A DNA stretch of 33,591 bases from Novacetimonas maltaceti (GCF_002906255.1 NZ_POTC01000035.1:1-33591), one strand, 5' to 3'. Counted from the first letter of the stretch, positions 15,252 to 23,209 are shown. Notes: a model not told the origin generated them from the letters alone. Program-made: numbers and translations.

Positions 15252-16880
15252 ATGGCGAATACTTATACTGATTACAAGAATGCAAAATATAACATAACGA
15301 CCAACAGCAAGGGCGACATTACCAGCAGCCAGTTCTTTGAGCTTGACACCGGCGACAACGAAGACAACCCGACCGCCACGCCAGCGACACTGCCGGTCAA
15401 CCCGGACGGCAGCACCACCGTGCAGGTGGGGACCATTGCCGAAAACAATGCTGCCAATGACGCGGACAGCACCTCTGGCGATCAGGTCACGTACGATCCG
15501 GGGTTTGCGAACGGCTCACAGACGCTGACGCTCAACAGCCTTTACCATGATGGGCAGAATACCGGCTTCGTGGACGCCACGCTCCAGAGTCCGGGCGGCG
15601 GCACCGAAACCCTCGTCATGCAGCAGACGCCGTATCATACCGATAACGGGCAGATCATGTTCATCCCCAACCAGACCGACAATGTCGTCGCCAACGGTCA
15701 GGTTGCCACGTCAGAGCAGAACGGCAATGCCTATGCCTATGTGACGGACACGAACTACACGACATCCAACGACGTCCCCTCCACCATTACCGCGACCAGC
15801 AATGGCAACAGCTTCACGCCCGCCACCTCTGCGGCGGACGTCCCTGCGGACGCCACGACGCAGGACCCTGCGTGCTTCACCACGGGCACGCCCATCCTGA
15901 CGCCGCGCGGCGATGTCGCGGTGGAGGACCTGCGCGTGGGGGACGAGGTCGTCACCGCGTCCGGCGCCCACCGCCGCATCCGCTGGATCGGCCAGCGTCA
16001 CATGCGTTGCGACAACCTGCCCGCGCACCTGCGCAGCTCCGTCACGCCGGTGTGCATCAGCGCCCATGCCATCGCGCCGGGTGTCCCCGCGCGCGACATC
16101 CGCCTGTCGCCGGGCCATGCGGTCGCGCTCACCGTGGATGGCGCGGACGTGCTTGTCCCCGTCAGCGTGCTGGTCAACGGCGCGACCGTCACGCAGCCTG
16201 AATGCAGGGTCGCGCATTACTGGCATGTCGAACTCGACAGCCATGACGTGCTGATGTCCGCCGGCCTGCGCAGCGAAAGCTTCATTGATGTCGGCAACCG
16301 CCACACCTTCGCCATCGGCGCGGAGGGGCTGGACCCCGAACGCACCCCTGCCACGCTGGCGGATTACGCCCTGCCTTTCCACGACAATGGCGCGGTGGTC
16401 GTGGCCCTGCGCGCGCAACTGGCCGCACGGGCGCAGGAACTGGGCTGGCACCTGGCGGAAGCGGACTGCGGCCTGCACCTGATGGTCGATGGGCAGCGCG
16501 TCGATCCCGTCATCGCGGGTGGCCTGACGCACTTCTCCTTCCCCGCCACCGCACGCCGCGTCAGCCTGCACAGCACGACCTTCCGCCCCGGCCTGCTGGG
16601 CCATGACGGCCACGGCGACCCGCGCGACCTTGGCGTGCAGGTGCATGGGGCGTGGATGGCCGGCGCCACACTGGGGCTGGACCATCCGCTGCTGGCGGGG
16701 GTTTTCCACCCCAACGAAGCCCGCGACGGATGCGCATGGCGCTGGACCACCGGCATGGGCACCCTGCCGTCCGGACTGTGGGCCGGAAAGGCCGGGCGCG
16801 TCACCCTCAGCCTCGACGTGACGCACACCACACATACCGGCTGGCACCTGCCCCATGAGGACCGCCGCAACGTGGCGTAA
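15252..16880 (+). CDS. Hint-domain (Hedgehog/intein-type) protein 2
   Basis: A 542-residue paralogue of the protein at 13096-14637. The N-terminal 207 residues are again Asn/Thr/Gly-rich and beta-prone (opening MANTYTDYKNAKYNITTNS) but clearly diverged from the paralogue and 29 residues longer. The Hint domain begins at Cys208 in CFTTGTPILTPRGD and carries LSPGHAVAL with His289, at exactly the same spacing (81 residues) as in protein 1. The C-terminal block is almost unchanged. No signal peptide is visible, so export, if any, would use another route. If the domain is active, the N-terminal part would be cut off at Cys208. Export, substrate and nucleophile for release are unknown. Repeat array H follows 6 bp after the stop. 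Confidence 0.82.
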   Translation: MANTYTDYKNAKYNITTNSKGDITSSQFFELDTGDNEDNPTATPATLPVNPDGSTTVQVGTIAENNAANDADSTSGDQVTYDPGFANGSQTLTLNSLYHDGQNTGFVDATLQSPGGGTETLVMQQTPYHTDNGQIMFIPNQTDNVVANGQVATSEQNGNAYAYVTDTNYTTSNDVPSTITATSNGNSFTPATSAADVPADATTQDPACFTTGTPILTPRGDVAVEDLRVGDEVVTASGAHRRIRWIGQRHMRCDNLPAHLRSSVTPVCISAHAIAPGVPARDIRLSPGHAVALTVDGADVLVPVSVLVNGATVTQPECRVAHYWHVELDSHDVLMSAGLRSESFIDVGNRHTFAIGAEGLDPERTPATLADYALPFHDNGAVVVALRAQLAARAQELGWHLAEADCGLHLMVDGQRVDPVIAGGLTHFSFPATARRVSLHSTTFRPGLLGHDGHGDPRDLGVQVHGAWMAGATLGLDHPLLAGVFHPNEARDGCAWRWTTGMGTLPSGLWAGKAGRVTLSLDVTHTTHTGWHLPHEDRRNVA

Positions 16881-16886
16881 GCCCCC

Positions 16887-17244
16887 CGCAGGGGCGCTGC
16901 CCCTGCACCCCACCAAAGGGCATTGCCCTTTGGAAACCATGACTTTTAAACGAATCAGGGTGCAGGGATCGTGATCCCTGCCGGGTCCGGAACAAGCCGC
17001 CCGGGTGTCGCATGCGCCGATGGCCTCAGGGGCGTTGCCCCTGAAACCCCACCAAAGGGTATTACCCTTTGGAAACCATGACTTTTAAACAGATCAGGGT
17101 GCAGGGAGCACGCTCCCTGCCGGGTCCGGGCAGCGCCCGGGTGGTGCGTGCGCCAACGGCCTCAGGGGCGTTGCCCCTGAAACCCCACCAAAGGGTATTA
17201 CCCTTTGGAAACCATCACTTTCCTCAACAGGACCGGGTGCAGGG
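16887..17244 (+). repeat. Structured repeat array H (about 2.7 units, forward)
   Basis: It opens with the same sequence as array G (the shared block after the Hint stop). Units contain CAGGGATCGTGATCCCTG and CAGGGAGCACGCTCCCTG. The last unit keeps hairpins 1 and 2, then runs through CATCACTTTCCTCAACAGG to GGGTGCAGGG at 17235-17244 and stops in the left arm of the central palindrome. Confidence 0.87.
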
Positions 17245-17254
17245 TCCGGCAGGC

Positions 17255-17938
17255 TTACTGCCTGGAGGAGAATGTCGAGACGGTGGACGCGGCCGATGTT
17301 GCCGATTGCGTGGCCGTGGCAGGAACCGCAGGGGCCGCCGGTGCGACGGGGGTTGCGGGAACAGCCGGCGTGACGGGCGTGGTGGAGACCGTGGCCGATG
17401 GGGTCAGGTCTGGCGTTTTGGGCGCATGGAAGGCCGACACGGGGCCAAAGACACCGCCCTTGACGTTACGCATCGAACTGACCGGCTTGCGGACGCAGCC
17501 GCGCGTCACGATGGAACACACGCCGTCCGTGCCGATGATCTTGTCGTTGTCGCCGCTGTAATGAACGTCGGTGACTTCGTCATTTTCAATGCGGATATCG
17601 GCGATACAGGTCTTGCCCGCGCCCCCAAGCGTCGTTTCCGTCAGGTTCGTGATGGATTGCAGCGGGATGAACGTGGAATCATTCGTCGAGGGAATGTTCA
17701 GCGTCCGGTTATATTCAAAGATCTGCACATTGGGATTCAACTGCTTGATCTTGTCCGGGATGCCCACGCAGGACTGCACATCGTCGGCCTTCATGCCGAT
17801 CATGGCCAACTGCGCGCGATGCGCCGTGCGCGAATCGTTATAACCACACCCCGCAAGCCCGACCAGCGGAAGCAGTGCGAACATCCATGAACGAAAATGG
17901 CGGGAAACAGGCACGAAAGGGGAAGGGTAAACTGTCAT
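17255..17938 (-). CDS. Lipoprotein with Pro/Ala/Thr-rich tail
   Basis: A 227-residue lipoprotein. The lipobox LAGC is at residues 28-31, after an unusually long N-region (19 residues before MFALLPLVG); a shorter start at Met19 is possible but the ATG at 17938 has the better ribosome site (AGAGAG). The mature domain (32-165) has GMKADDVQSCVGIPDKIKQL, a pattern reminiscent of small outer-membrane SmpA/BamE-type lipoproteins where a GMs..eV...G.P motif is typical; four further Cys could pair. The tail from about 175 is made of T-P-V/A-P repeats and is probably an extended linker reaching peptidoglycan or the surface. The BamE-like resemblance is weak. Confidence 0.75.
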   Translation of the reverse strand: MTVYPSPFVPVSRHFRSWMFALLPLVGLAGCGYNDSRTAHRAQLAMIGMKADDVQSCVGIPDKIKQLNPNVQIFEYNRTLNIPSTNDSTFIPLQSITNLTETTLGGAGKTCIADIRIENDEVTDVHYSGDNDKIIGTDGVCSIVTRGCVRKPVSSMRNVKGGVFGPVSAFHAPKTPDLTPSATVSTTPVTPAVPATPVAPAAPAVPATATQSATSAASTVSTFSSRQ

Positions 17939-17972
17939 TTTCTCTCTTGATGACGGAGATAAAGGGAGAATT

Positions 17973-18056
17973 ATGAAAAATGTCTGCAGATTTATTGCTA
18001 CGCGCCTTTATCTAAGAAAATATTACACTCGGAAGTCCATTGTTTTTTTGTAATAT
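17973..18056 (+). CDS. Possible 27-residue small ORF
   Basis: Starts ATG at 17973 with GGGAG 4 bases upstream, a strong ribosome site, and encodes MKNVCRFIATPLSKKILHSE then VHCFFVI. It is divergent from the lipoprotein gene and sits in AT-rich DNA. It may be a small peptide or a leader; no homology evidence, and the ribosome site could be chance. Confidence 0.25.
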
Positions 18057-18069
18057 AATGACACCTTCG

Positions 18070-18215
18070 CCCTCACGCTCCCTGCCGGGTCCGGGCGGCG
18101 CCCGGATGTCCCATGCACGCAGCGGCATCGCCATTCAGGGGCCTTGCCCCCGAACCCCCACCAAAGGGCATCGCCCTTTGGAAACCATCACTTCATCTCC
18201 GAATCAGGGAGGGGC
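18070..18215 (+). repeat. Decayed repeat unit (I)
   Basis: Begins with CACGCTCCCTGCCGGGTCC, which is the right half of the central palindrome and the following hairpin, then a complete hairpin 1 and 2 (CCAAAGGGCATCGCCCTTTGG) and a tail ending AATCAGGGAGGGG. Hairpin 1 and 2 come after the right half, so this is the remainder of one unit followed by the first half of another. Confidence 0.75.
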
Positions 18216-18442
18216 CGTACGATTCGGGGCGGGCTGCGCCGGGTGCATGCCGGCCATCAGGACAGGGCGGGAAACCGCGTGGCATGGCGCTTTTCCGCCA
18301 CTGCAAAACGGGGCGGGCCAATGATTGGCGGCCCCTGTCATTTTCCGCATTGACTTGCATCCGCAGCGGGGGCATCAGGCGCGACCGCCTACGCATCGAA
18401 GTCGTTTTTGGGGGCGCCTGAACCGCCCCGGGAAGCCACGCC
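18216..18442 (+). other. Intergenic region with palindrome GCCAATGATTGGC
   Basis: No gene is seen here. A perfect 13-bp palindrome GCCAATGATTGGC at 18317-18329 lies within a larger GGGGC/GCCCC dyad. TTGACT at 18350-18355 could be a -35 box for the small gene at 18443, but no convincing -10 follows. Confidence 0.3.
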
Positions 18443-18622
18443 ATGTCCTTTGCCTGCCTGCCCTCCACCGCCGCACGCCCGCCCCGCACGCAGCGCGCCC
18501 TGTATCGGGTGCGCGAGGCCATGCGCGACATCTGGGTCGGTCCCGTCATCGCATTGGGCAGCGTCATGTGCGGCGGCCTCTTTACCCTGCTGACGCACCT
18601 GCTCGGCCACGGCGCGCCCTGA
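18443..18622 (+). CDS. Small single-pass membrane protein (59 residues)
   Basis: A short gene: ATG at 18443 with GGAAG 8 bases upstream, 59 codons, TGA at 18620. The N-terminal half is basic (RPPRTQRALYRVREAMRD) and is followed by one hydrophobic helix, about residues 31-54 (WVGPVIALGSVMCGGLFTLL). A basic N-terminus would stay in the cytoplasm with the C-terminus outside. No family is recognised. Codon use is typical of the genome. It is convergent with the small gene at 18662. Confidence 0.55.
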   Translation: MSFACLPSTAARPPRTQRALYRVREAMRDIWVGPVIALGSVMCGGLFTLLTHLLGHGAP

Positions 18623-18661
18623 TCCGGGCGAACCCGTCAGGGGTGCCGCGCGCCCCGGCCA

Positions 18662-18940
18662 TCAGTGCAGGCCATCGGCGCGCGGGGTGGGGTCAAGCCA
18701 GCCGCGCAGGATACGACGCACCCGCACCCACGCGATGGCACGGCGGAAGTCACCCGTACTGAGGAAATAGCCCGCGCGCGTGGTGGCCACCTGCAGGGCC
18801 TGCGGCCCAAGCGCCTTGAGCATATCGCCCGCAAACTGCATGGGATCATCAAACAGCGCCGCATCTGGCGCTGGCTTTGGCTGTTTGTGATCTTTGGCGC
18901 GTTCGACCATCAGCATCAATCCGATTCCGCGTCTGTCCAT
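18662..18940 (-). CDS. Small conserved-type protein, paralogue of the 31771 gene
   Basis: A 92-residue, probably cytoplasmic protein; the function is unknown. Its residues 32-83 align without gaps to residues 16-67 of the protein at 31771-32010, sharing DPxxxA, S-x-GD-xxxA-xxW-x-RVR and other positions, about one third identical by eye. So this is a family with at least two members here. Start codons at 18940, 18916 and 18910 are all possible; none has a strong ribosome site, and the conserved part does not depend on the choice. A perfect FNR-type box lies 114-127 bp upstream of the longest start with a candidate -10 box at class II spacing, so low-oxygen control is likely. Confidence 0.7.
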   Translation of the reverse strand: MDRRGIGLMLMVERAKDHKQPKPAPDAALFDDPMQFAGDMLKALGPQALQVATTRAGYFLSTGDFRRAIAWVRVRRILRGWLDPTPRADGLH

Positions 18941-19026
18941 TCACGACAGGAACCTGACGAAGGCACCCCCGCAAGAAAACCGCCCCGTGTCCCGCAGACG
19001 CGGCATTGCACCCACTATGCCCCACA

Positions 19027-19032
19027 AGTGTA
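19027..19032 (-). promoter_or_regulatory. Candidate -10 box after the FNR site
   Basis: On the minus strand TACACT matches TATAAT at four of six bases. Its first base is 28.5 bp from the centre of the FNR-type dyad, which corresponds to the -41.5 class II position used by CRP/FNR activators. Confidence 0.4.
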
Positions 19033-19053
19033 GGTTATGGTCAGTTTCTTACG

Positions 19054-19067
19054 TTGATCTGTATCAA
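19054..19067. promoter_or_regulatory. Perfect FNR/ANR-type box TTGATCTGTATCAA
   Basis: Exact match to TTGAT-N4-ATCAA, the binding consensus for FNR-type oxygen-sensing regulators. It lies upstream of the minus-strand gene at 18662-18940, and behind the stop of the gene at 19153. Acetic acid bacteria do carry a CRP/FNR-type regulator (FnrG) known from Komagataeibacter. Confidence 0.7.
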
Positions 19068-19152
19068 TCCTGAATTTAAAAAACGGCAACCCAGGGTTTA
19101 TGGCGAAATACAGGGGACCAGACGCGGATTTCATAATATATGTAGGGGATAC

Positions 19153-19524
19153 TTACTGTTTTCTTGTTAATGACATGATGAAAAAGGCAACCCCGATGGC
19201 CAGCAGCCCGAACAGCACAGCCAGAGGTTGCAGGTACAGCACCAGCAGCACGACAAACAGCACGAACAGCGACGCATATTTCAGCCGCTGGTCCTCGCCA
19301 GAGAACAGGTCATTGATCCCCATGCGAATCATCGCGAACGCCTGGCGCGCCTGCGTGGCCGCCGGGTCGGCCGCGATCACCTGGAACCCGGATTTCTCCA
19401 GCCGTTCCAGCACGTCGCGGGCCTGCGCGCGGCGGGCGGCCTCGTTCGTGGGGACGACGCTGGGCGCGGCACCCGGCGCGGGGGCAAGGGCATCGGACAG
19501 GGCCGCGACGATTCTGCTATCCAT
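19153..19524 (-). CDS. Membrane protein of unknown function
   Basis: A 123-residue protein. Residues 1-80 are soluble, including a helix-rich part (EAARRAQARDVLERLEKSGF) that may form a coiled coil; residues 83-118 form one or two closely spaced hydrophobic helices (two if hairpin) with a short basic end RKQ. It is therefore an inner-membrane protein with its N-terminus in the cytoplasm. No family is recognised. The ATG at 19524 is weakly preceded by GGGGAAAA. The gene stands alone, with about 120 bp to the next gene on each side. Confidence 0.65.
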   Translation of the reverse strand: MDSRIVAALSDALAPAPGAAPSVVPTNEAARRAQARDVLERLEKSGFQVIAADPAATQARQAFAMIRMGINDLFSGEDQRLKYASLFVLFVVLLVLYLQPLAVLFGLLAIGVAFFIMSLTRKQ

Positions 19525-19645
19525 GGTGTTTTCCCCACTTTCACGGCGCGCGATTGCCGCGTTTTCACATCGTTTTCCACATTACTGACGGATTTATCCA
19601 CACGGTTACCCGCGTGCCTATCCCCGACTCTGTGGGTAACCCGGA

Positions 19646-20101
19646 TCAGCGCCCGCACGCAATGCGCCGCCCGTCCTCCAGCGAGGGATCAACCGTCATT
19701 TCCCCACGCGGCACCGGCCCGTCCGCCAGCTTGCGCCCCTTGCCCATATGGCCCGACCACGTGGCATAGGACAGGGTGCGGTAGGTGTTGGCGGCACAGT
19801 TGTACAGGACCGAAAACCGGACGGAGGCGAACGGCAGGCCGTGGCTTATCATCTCGTCATCGAAATCCTGCACGAACGTGGCGGAGGCATGGCTGCCGTG
19901 CACCCGGATGGAGGAGCGGTCGATATATTCCGTCACCTTGTTCTGGTACGGGGGCAGCTTCTGCAGCACCGGGGCCTGCTCCGCACCTGGCGCGGCACCC
20001 GGCGGCGTTGCCGGGGCCGCCATGGGGGCCGCCCATGCTGCGGGCGCGCCGGTGGCCATCACCAGTATCGACGCCATGGCCAGTGCCACACGATCCTTCA
20101 T
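19646..20101 (-). CDS. Surface-adhesin E-like periplasmic protein
   Basis: A 151-residue exported protein. Signal peptide MKDRVALAMASILVMATG ends at about AWA-AP (residue 25). After a Pro/Ala-rich linker the remaining ~100 residues carry YIDRSSIRVHGSHASATFV, FSVLYNC and YATWSGHMGKG, which resemble the Surface-adhesin protein E domain (pfam16747), a beta-rich periplasmic fold. Two Cys (in VLYNC and RIACG) may pair. The start at 20101 rather than 20140 is chosen because AGGAG lies just upstream and the signal peptide then begins normally. Adhesin function is a family label, not shown. Confidence 0.72.
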   Translation of the reverse strand: MKDRVALAMASILVMATGAPAAWAAPMAAPATPPGAAPGAEQAPVLQKLPPYQNKVTEYIDRSSIRVHGSHASATFVQDFDDEMISHGLPFASVRFSVLYNCAANTYRTLSYATWSGHMGKGRKLADGPVPRGEMTVDPSLEDGRRIACGR

Positions 20102-20234
20102 ATGCTCCTGTCTCCGTTGCATGCGGCGCGGTGGCGGCATGCCTGAATTTATGCAGTAACGGTGTATATCCCATACCGCGACAGCTTAGCATAGGGCAGA
20201 TGCCGCAATGCAGCATGCCCGGCGCGGCCGCGCG

Positions 20235-20687
20235 TCATTCCCCCGCGATCTGGCGGAAACGCGTCCACGACATCTTGTCGCGGAAGATGAACAGCACGTA
20301 GTAATCCTTGTGCCGGGTGCGCGTCATCGTGGCGTTGGCATAGAACGGGAACACGTCGAACGGCCCGTCATACCCGGCCGGTATCGGGTCGGAGCGCAAC
20401 TGGCTGCGCACGCGGAACAGGGGCGAGTATTCGTGGCTGGGCCCGGCATTGCGGCGGACATGGTACAGGTTCTTGCGAAAGCGGCGCAGCCGGTCGGGCA
20501 GGACAAAGATCATGTTGCGTTCGATGAAGCTGTCGACCGCATCATGGTTGCGCAGGTACTGCATGTCCGGCGTCATGTCGCAAAAAAAATTGTAGCCCCG
20601 AATGATCATGTCCATCAAACCCGTTCTGCCGCCACCCGTTCGGGCGCATGTGCGCACCACGCCATGCAGCCATGATACGACCTGCAT
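20235..20687 (-). CDS. Hypothetical basic protein
   Basis: The C-terminal ~125 residues look genuine: MIIRGYNFFCDMTPDMQYL, then an Arg-rich stretch (RLRRFRKNLYHVRRN) and a beta-rich end YYVLFIFRDKMSWTRF. The N-terminus is uncertain: ATG at 20687, 20615 or 20609 are possible, none with a strong ribosome site, though AAGG precedes 20687. I do not recognise a family. It is divergent from the polysaccharide-type gene at 20911, whose start lies about 220 bp away. The aromatic/basic end might bind nucleic acid or polysaccharide, which is only a guess. Confidence 0.5.
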   Translation of the reverse strand: MQVVSWLHGVVRTCARTGGGRTGLMDMIIRGYNFFCDMTPDMQYLRNHDAVDSFIERNMIFVLPDRLRRFRKNLYHVRRNAGPSHEYSPLFRVRSQLRSDPIPAGYDGPFDVFPFYANATMTRTRHKDYYVLFIFRDKMSWTRFRQIAGE

Positions 20688-20910
20688 TGCCTTTATCAGC
20701 AAAGCGCGCCCGGATGCGAATCCCGCCCGTGGCGCGATCCGCGGGCGGGGGCGCCAAAACCGGCCCGGGACGCAAAAGCGTACCGATCGGGACGGGCGGG
20801 GGCCGGGGGCCGGTGTCGGGCATGGACAATATCCATGTTGCGAATGAATGTGATATATCCTGTTGCGGCCATGGAATTTGACGACATCCCGCGTGTGTGA
20901 GCATCTGTTG

Positions 20911-23085
20911 ATGAACAAGAAAATACTTTTCTTTCTGGAACCGGTCTTCTTTCGTGGCTCCCCCCACGAACTGCTTGGCCATTTTCCGTGGATGACCTGT
21001 TTCCAGAATTTCTGCCTTGAAAATGACTGCACATTCGCGATTGTCACCAACGATACGCTGAACGCGAAATGGTTTTCCGAACGCGGCATCGACCCCTCGA
21101 CCACCCTGTTCGCGGTTGACCCCTTCCTTGTCCTGAAGTCGTTCGATTACGACAAGTCCCAGTATTTCGAGGCCGCCTATGGCAGGTCGCAGCGCCCGAA
21201 TTTCCTGAGCGGGCGGCTGGCGGCCATCCGCGATGAATTCGCGCCCGACCTTGTCGTCATGTCGGTGCAGAATGAAATCGCGCGCGCGGCGTTCGCCGGC
21301 ATTCCGGTGCTGAGCATCGAGCAGTCCCCCCTGCCGCGGTTCAGCCACATGTTCCGCACGTCGTTCGACCCGTGCGGGCACCAGGTCGGCTCCTTTATCG
21401 AGACGCACCACGATACGCTGCGCACGCGGGTCCTGCCGCCCGCCATGCAGCGCCAGGCACTGATGCTGCGCGACATGATCGCCGACAACCTGCGCCAGCG
21501 CGATGACATCAACGGCGCGGCGATCGCGAAATTCCATGAACTCCGCCGCGATGGGCGCATCGCGCTGCTGATCACGCAGCCGCCCGACTATCCCACCTAT
21601 GAGGGCGCGTACAAGCCGATCAGCATGGAAAGCCTGATCTATTCCTGGGCGCAGCAGCTTCCCGAAGGCTGGATCGGCATCCCGACCTATTACAAAGGCC
21701 CCCAGACCTACCCGTCACAGGAAATGGAAGCCGCCCTTTCGCTGTCGTGTCCGCAACTGCGTTTCCTGCCGCCCGAACTGGCGGTGGGACATTCGGAAAC
21801 CCTGCTGCTGCATGCGGATGCGATGGTCACGATTTCCTCCACCACCGCAATGACGGGGCTGCTGTTCCAGAAACCGGTGATCGTCACGGGCCGCTCCCCC
21901 TACAACGCATGGTGCCCGCAGGACCCGGCGGCCCTTGCCACCCCACAGGTCCTGAGCGACAGCGAGGTCGCCTCCCTCCTGTGCTTCCTGACGGGCCGCT
22001 ACAGCGCCACGCTGCAGGAACTGCAGGATTCATCGCAAAGGATCGGGGACATCGTCCGCGTGATGACGCAGGGCGGGGACCCGGCGGCGTGGTTCCTCGA
22101 TACTGCGGAATGGTCACTGTACAGGGCGTCGCGCCTGTTTTCGTTCAATACCTGCATTGACGGCGCGTGGGGTGCGGTCAAGGGGTGCGAGCGAAAGGCG
22201 CTGCTGGAAAGGCTGTCCCGGGAAACGGACAGAAGGCAGGAACTCGAAGGCGAACTTGCCGCCCTGCATGACAGGCTCGGCGCCCTTGAAAACGAGCATG
22301 CGCAGCTATCCGGGCAGGAGCAGCAGGGACGCGAGAGGATCCTCGCGCTGGAGGGCGAACTCGCGAAGGTCGTGGCGCTGGAGCAGCAGGCCCGCGAGAG
22401 GGCCCACGCGCTGGAGGGCGAACTCGCGAAGGTCGCGGCGCTGGAGCAGCAGGCCCGCGAGAGGGCCCACGCGCTGGAGGGCGAGCACGCGAAGGTCGTG
22501 GCGCTGGAACAGCAGGCCCGCGAAAGGGCCCACGCGCTGGAGGGCGAGCACGCGAAGGTCGCGGCGCTGGAGCAGCAGGGGCGCGAGCGGATCCGCGCGC
22601 TGGAGGAAGAGCGCCTTGGGCATGAGCACTACAGGACGGCGGCGGCGCAGAGGATCAGCAGCCTTGAATCCGAAAATGCGCGTCTTGGGCAGGAGGTTTC
22701 CGGACTTCGCACGGCGGGGGACGACCTGTCGGCCCTGCAGGGGGAAACCGCCCGGCGCCTGCATGAGAGCGAGAAGGAAGCCAGCAGGTACAGAACCGCG
22801 TTCGTGACCATGGAATCCGTTTTCACGTCCATGTACGACATGGTGCGTGAAAGGGAGATGGACATTACGGCGAAATTCCACCTGTCGCAGGCCCGGCGCA
22901 ATGCCCGGAAAGGGATGTGGGAAAAGGCCGCTTACCATTACCGCAAGTTCCTTCGTGACCATCCCGAAGACCTGCGGGCATGGGTCCAGTATGGCCACGC
23001 GCTGAAGGAATCCGGCGACATGCCCGCCGCGACACGCGCCTATTGCGTGGCGGACGCCATCGAACAGGTGAAGGACGGGTCATGA
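20911..23085 (+). CDS. Capsule/polysaccharide-type protein with repetitive coiled coil and TPR-like tail
   Basis: A 724-residue protein with three parts. Residues 1-420 resemble surface-polysaccharide (CMP-Kdo/capsule-type) GT-B-like proteins: KILFFLEPVFFRGSPHELLGH at the start, then YPTYEGAYKPISMESLIYSW, GWIGIPTYYKG, and ADAMVTISSTTAMTGLLFQKPVIVTGRS, the last being a typical GT-B nucleotide-binding-like region. Residues about 428-630 are a coiled coil containing four 21-residue repeats (479-562). Residues 651-724 look like one TPR-type helical pair (WEKAAYHYRKFLRDHPEDLRA). ATG at 20911 is chosen over 20863. No other capsule gene is nearby. The enzymatic role and the partner bound by the coil are unknown. 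Confidence 0.7.
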   Translation: MNKKILFFLEPVFFRGSPHELLGHFPWMTCFQNFCLENDCTFAIVTNDTLNAKWFSERGIDPSTTLFAVDPFLVLKSFDYDKSQYFEAAYGRSQRPNFLSGRLAAIRDEFAPDLVVMSVQNEIARAAFAGIPVLSIEQSPLPRFSHMFRTSFDPCGHQVGSFIETHHDTLRTRVLPPAMQRQALMLRDMIADNLRQRDDINGAAIAKFHELRRDGRIALLITQPPDYPTYEGAYKPISMESLIYSWAQQLPEGWIGIPTYYKGPQTYPSQEMEAALSLSCPQLRFLPPELAVGHSETLLLHADAMVTISSTTAMTGLLFQKPVIVTGRSPYNAWCPQDPAALATPQVLSDSEVASLLCFLTGRYSATLQELQDSSQRIGDIVRVMTQGGDPAAWFLDTAEWSLYRASRLFSFNTCIDGAWGAVKGCERKALLERLSRETDRRQELEGELAALHDRLGALENEHAQLSGQEQQGRERILALEGELAKVVALEQQARERAHALEGELAKVAALEQQARERAHALEGEHAKVVALEQQARERAHALEGEHAKVAALEQQGRERIRALEEERLGHEHYRTAAAQRISSLESENARLGQEVSGLRTAGDDLSALQGETARRLHESEKEASRYRTAFVTMESVFTSMYDMVREREMDITAKFHLSQARRNARKGMWEKAAYHYRKFLRDHPEDLRAWVQYGHALKESGDMPAATRAYCVADAIEQVKDGS
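22345..22596 (+). repeat. Four tandem 63-bp repeats within the coiled coil
   Basis: Copies begin at 22345, 22408, 22471 and 22534, each encoding ALEGE(L/H)AKV(V/A)ALEQQ followed by (A/G)RER. Twenty-one residues equal three heptads, so copy-number change preserves the coil. Copies alternate V/A at one site, and L/H splits them into two pairs. A partial fifth starts at 22597. Confidence 0.95.
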
Positions 23086-23173
23086 CCCCTGCCCGCTGCG
23101 CTGCGGGCGGGGCGCGTGCTTCCCCCTCCGGTCATGGCGGGCATTTCCGAAACGGGGTTGAAACGTACCGGGG

Positions 23174-23209
23174 CGTGGTTTAATTCCATCCGGCTGGATT
23201 GAAACCACG
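23174..23209. promoter_or_regulatory. 36-bp imperfect palindrome before the TetR gene
   Basis: CGTGGTTTAATTCCATCC and its partner match at 15 of 18 positions, ending 11 bp before the start codon of the TetR gene. The location and size suit self-regulation by this TetR protein. It overlaps the ribosome-site region. Confidence 0.6.

Noticed and set aside
15711-16940. Antisense frame of 409 codons over Hint gene 2, and the similar one at 13783-14697
   Set aside because: Both mirror the paired Hint genes and begin in repeat DNA; the product is low-complexity and has no start context.
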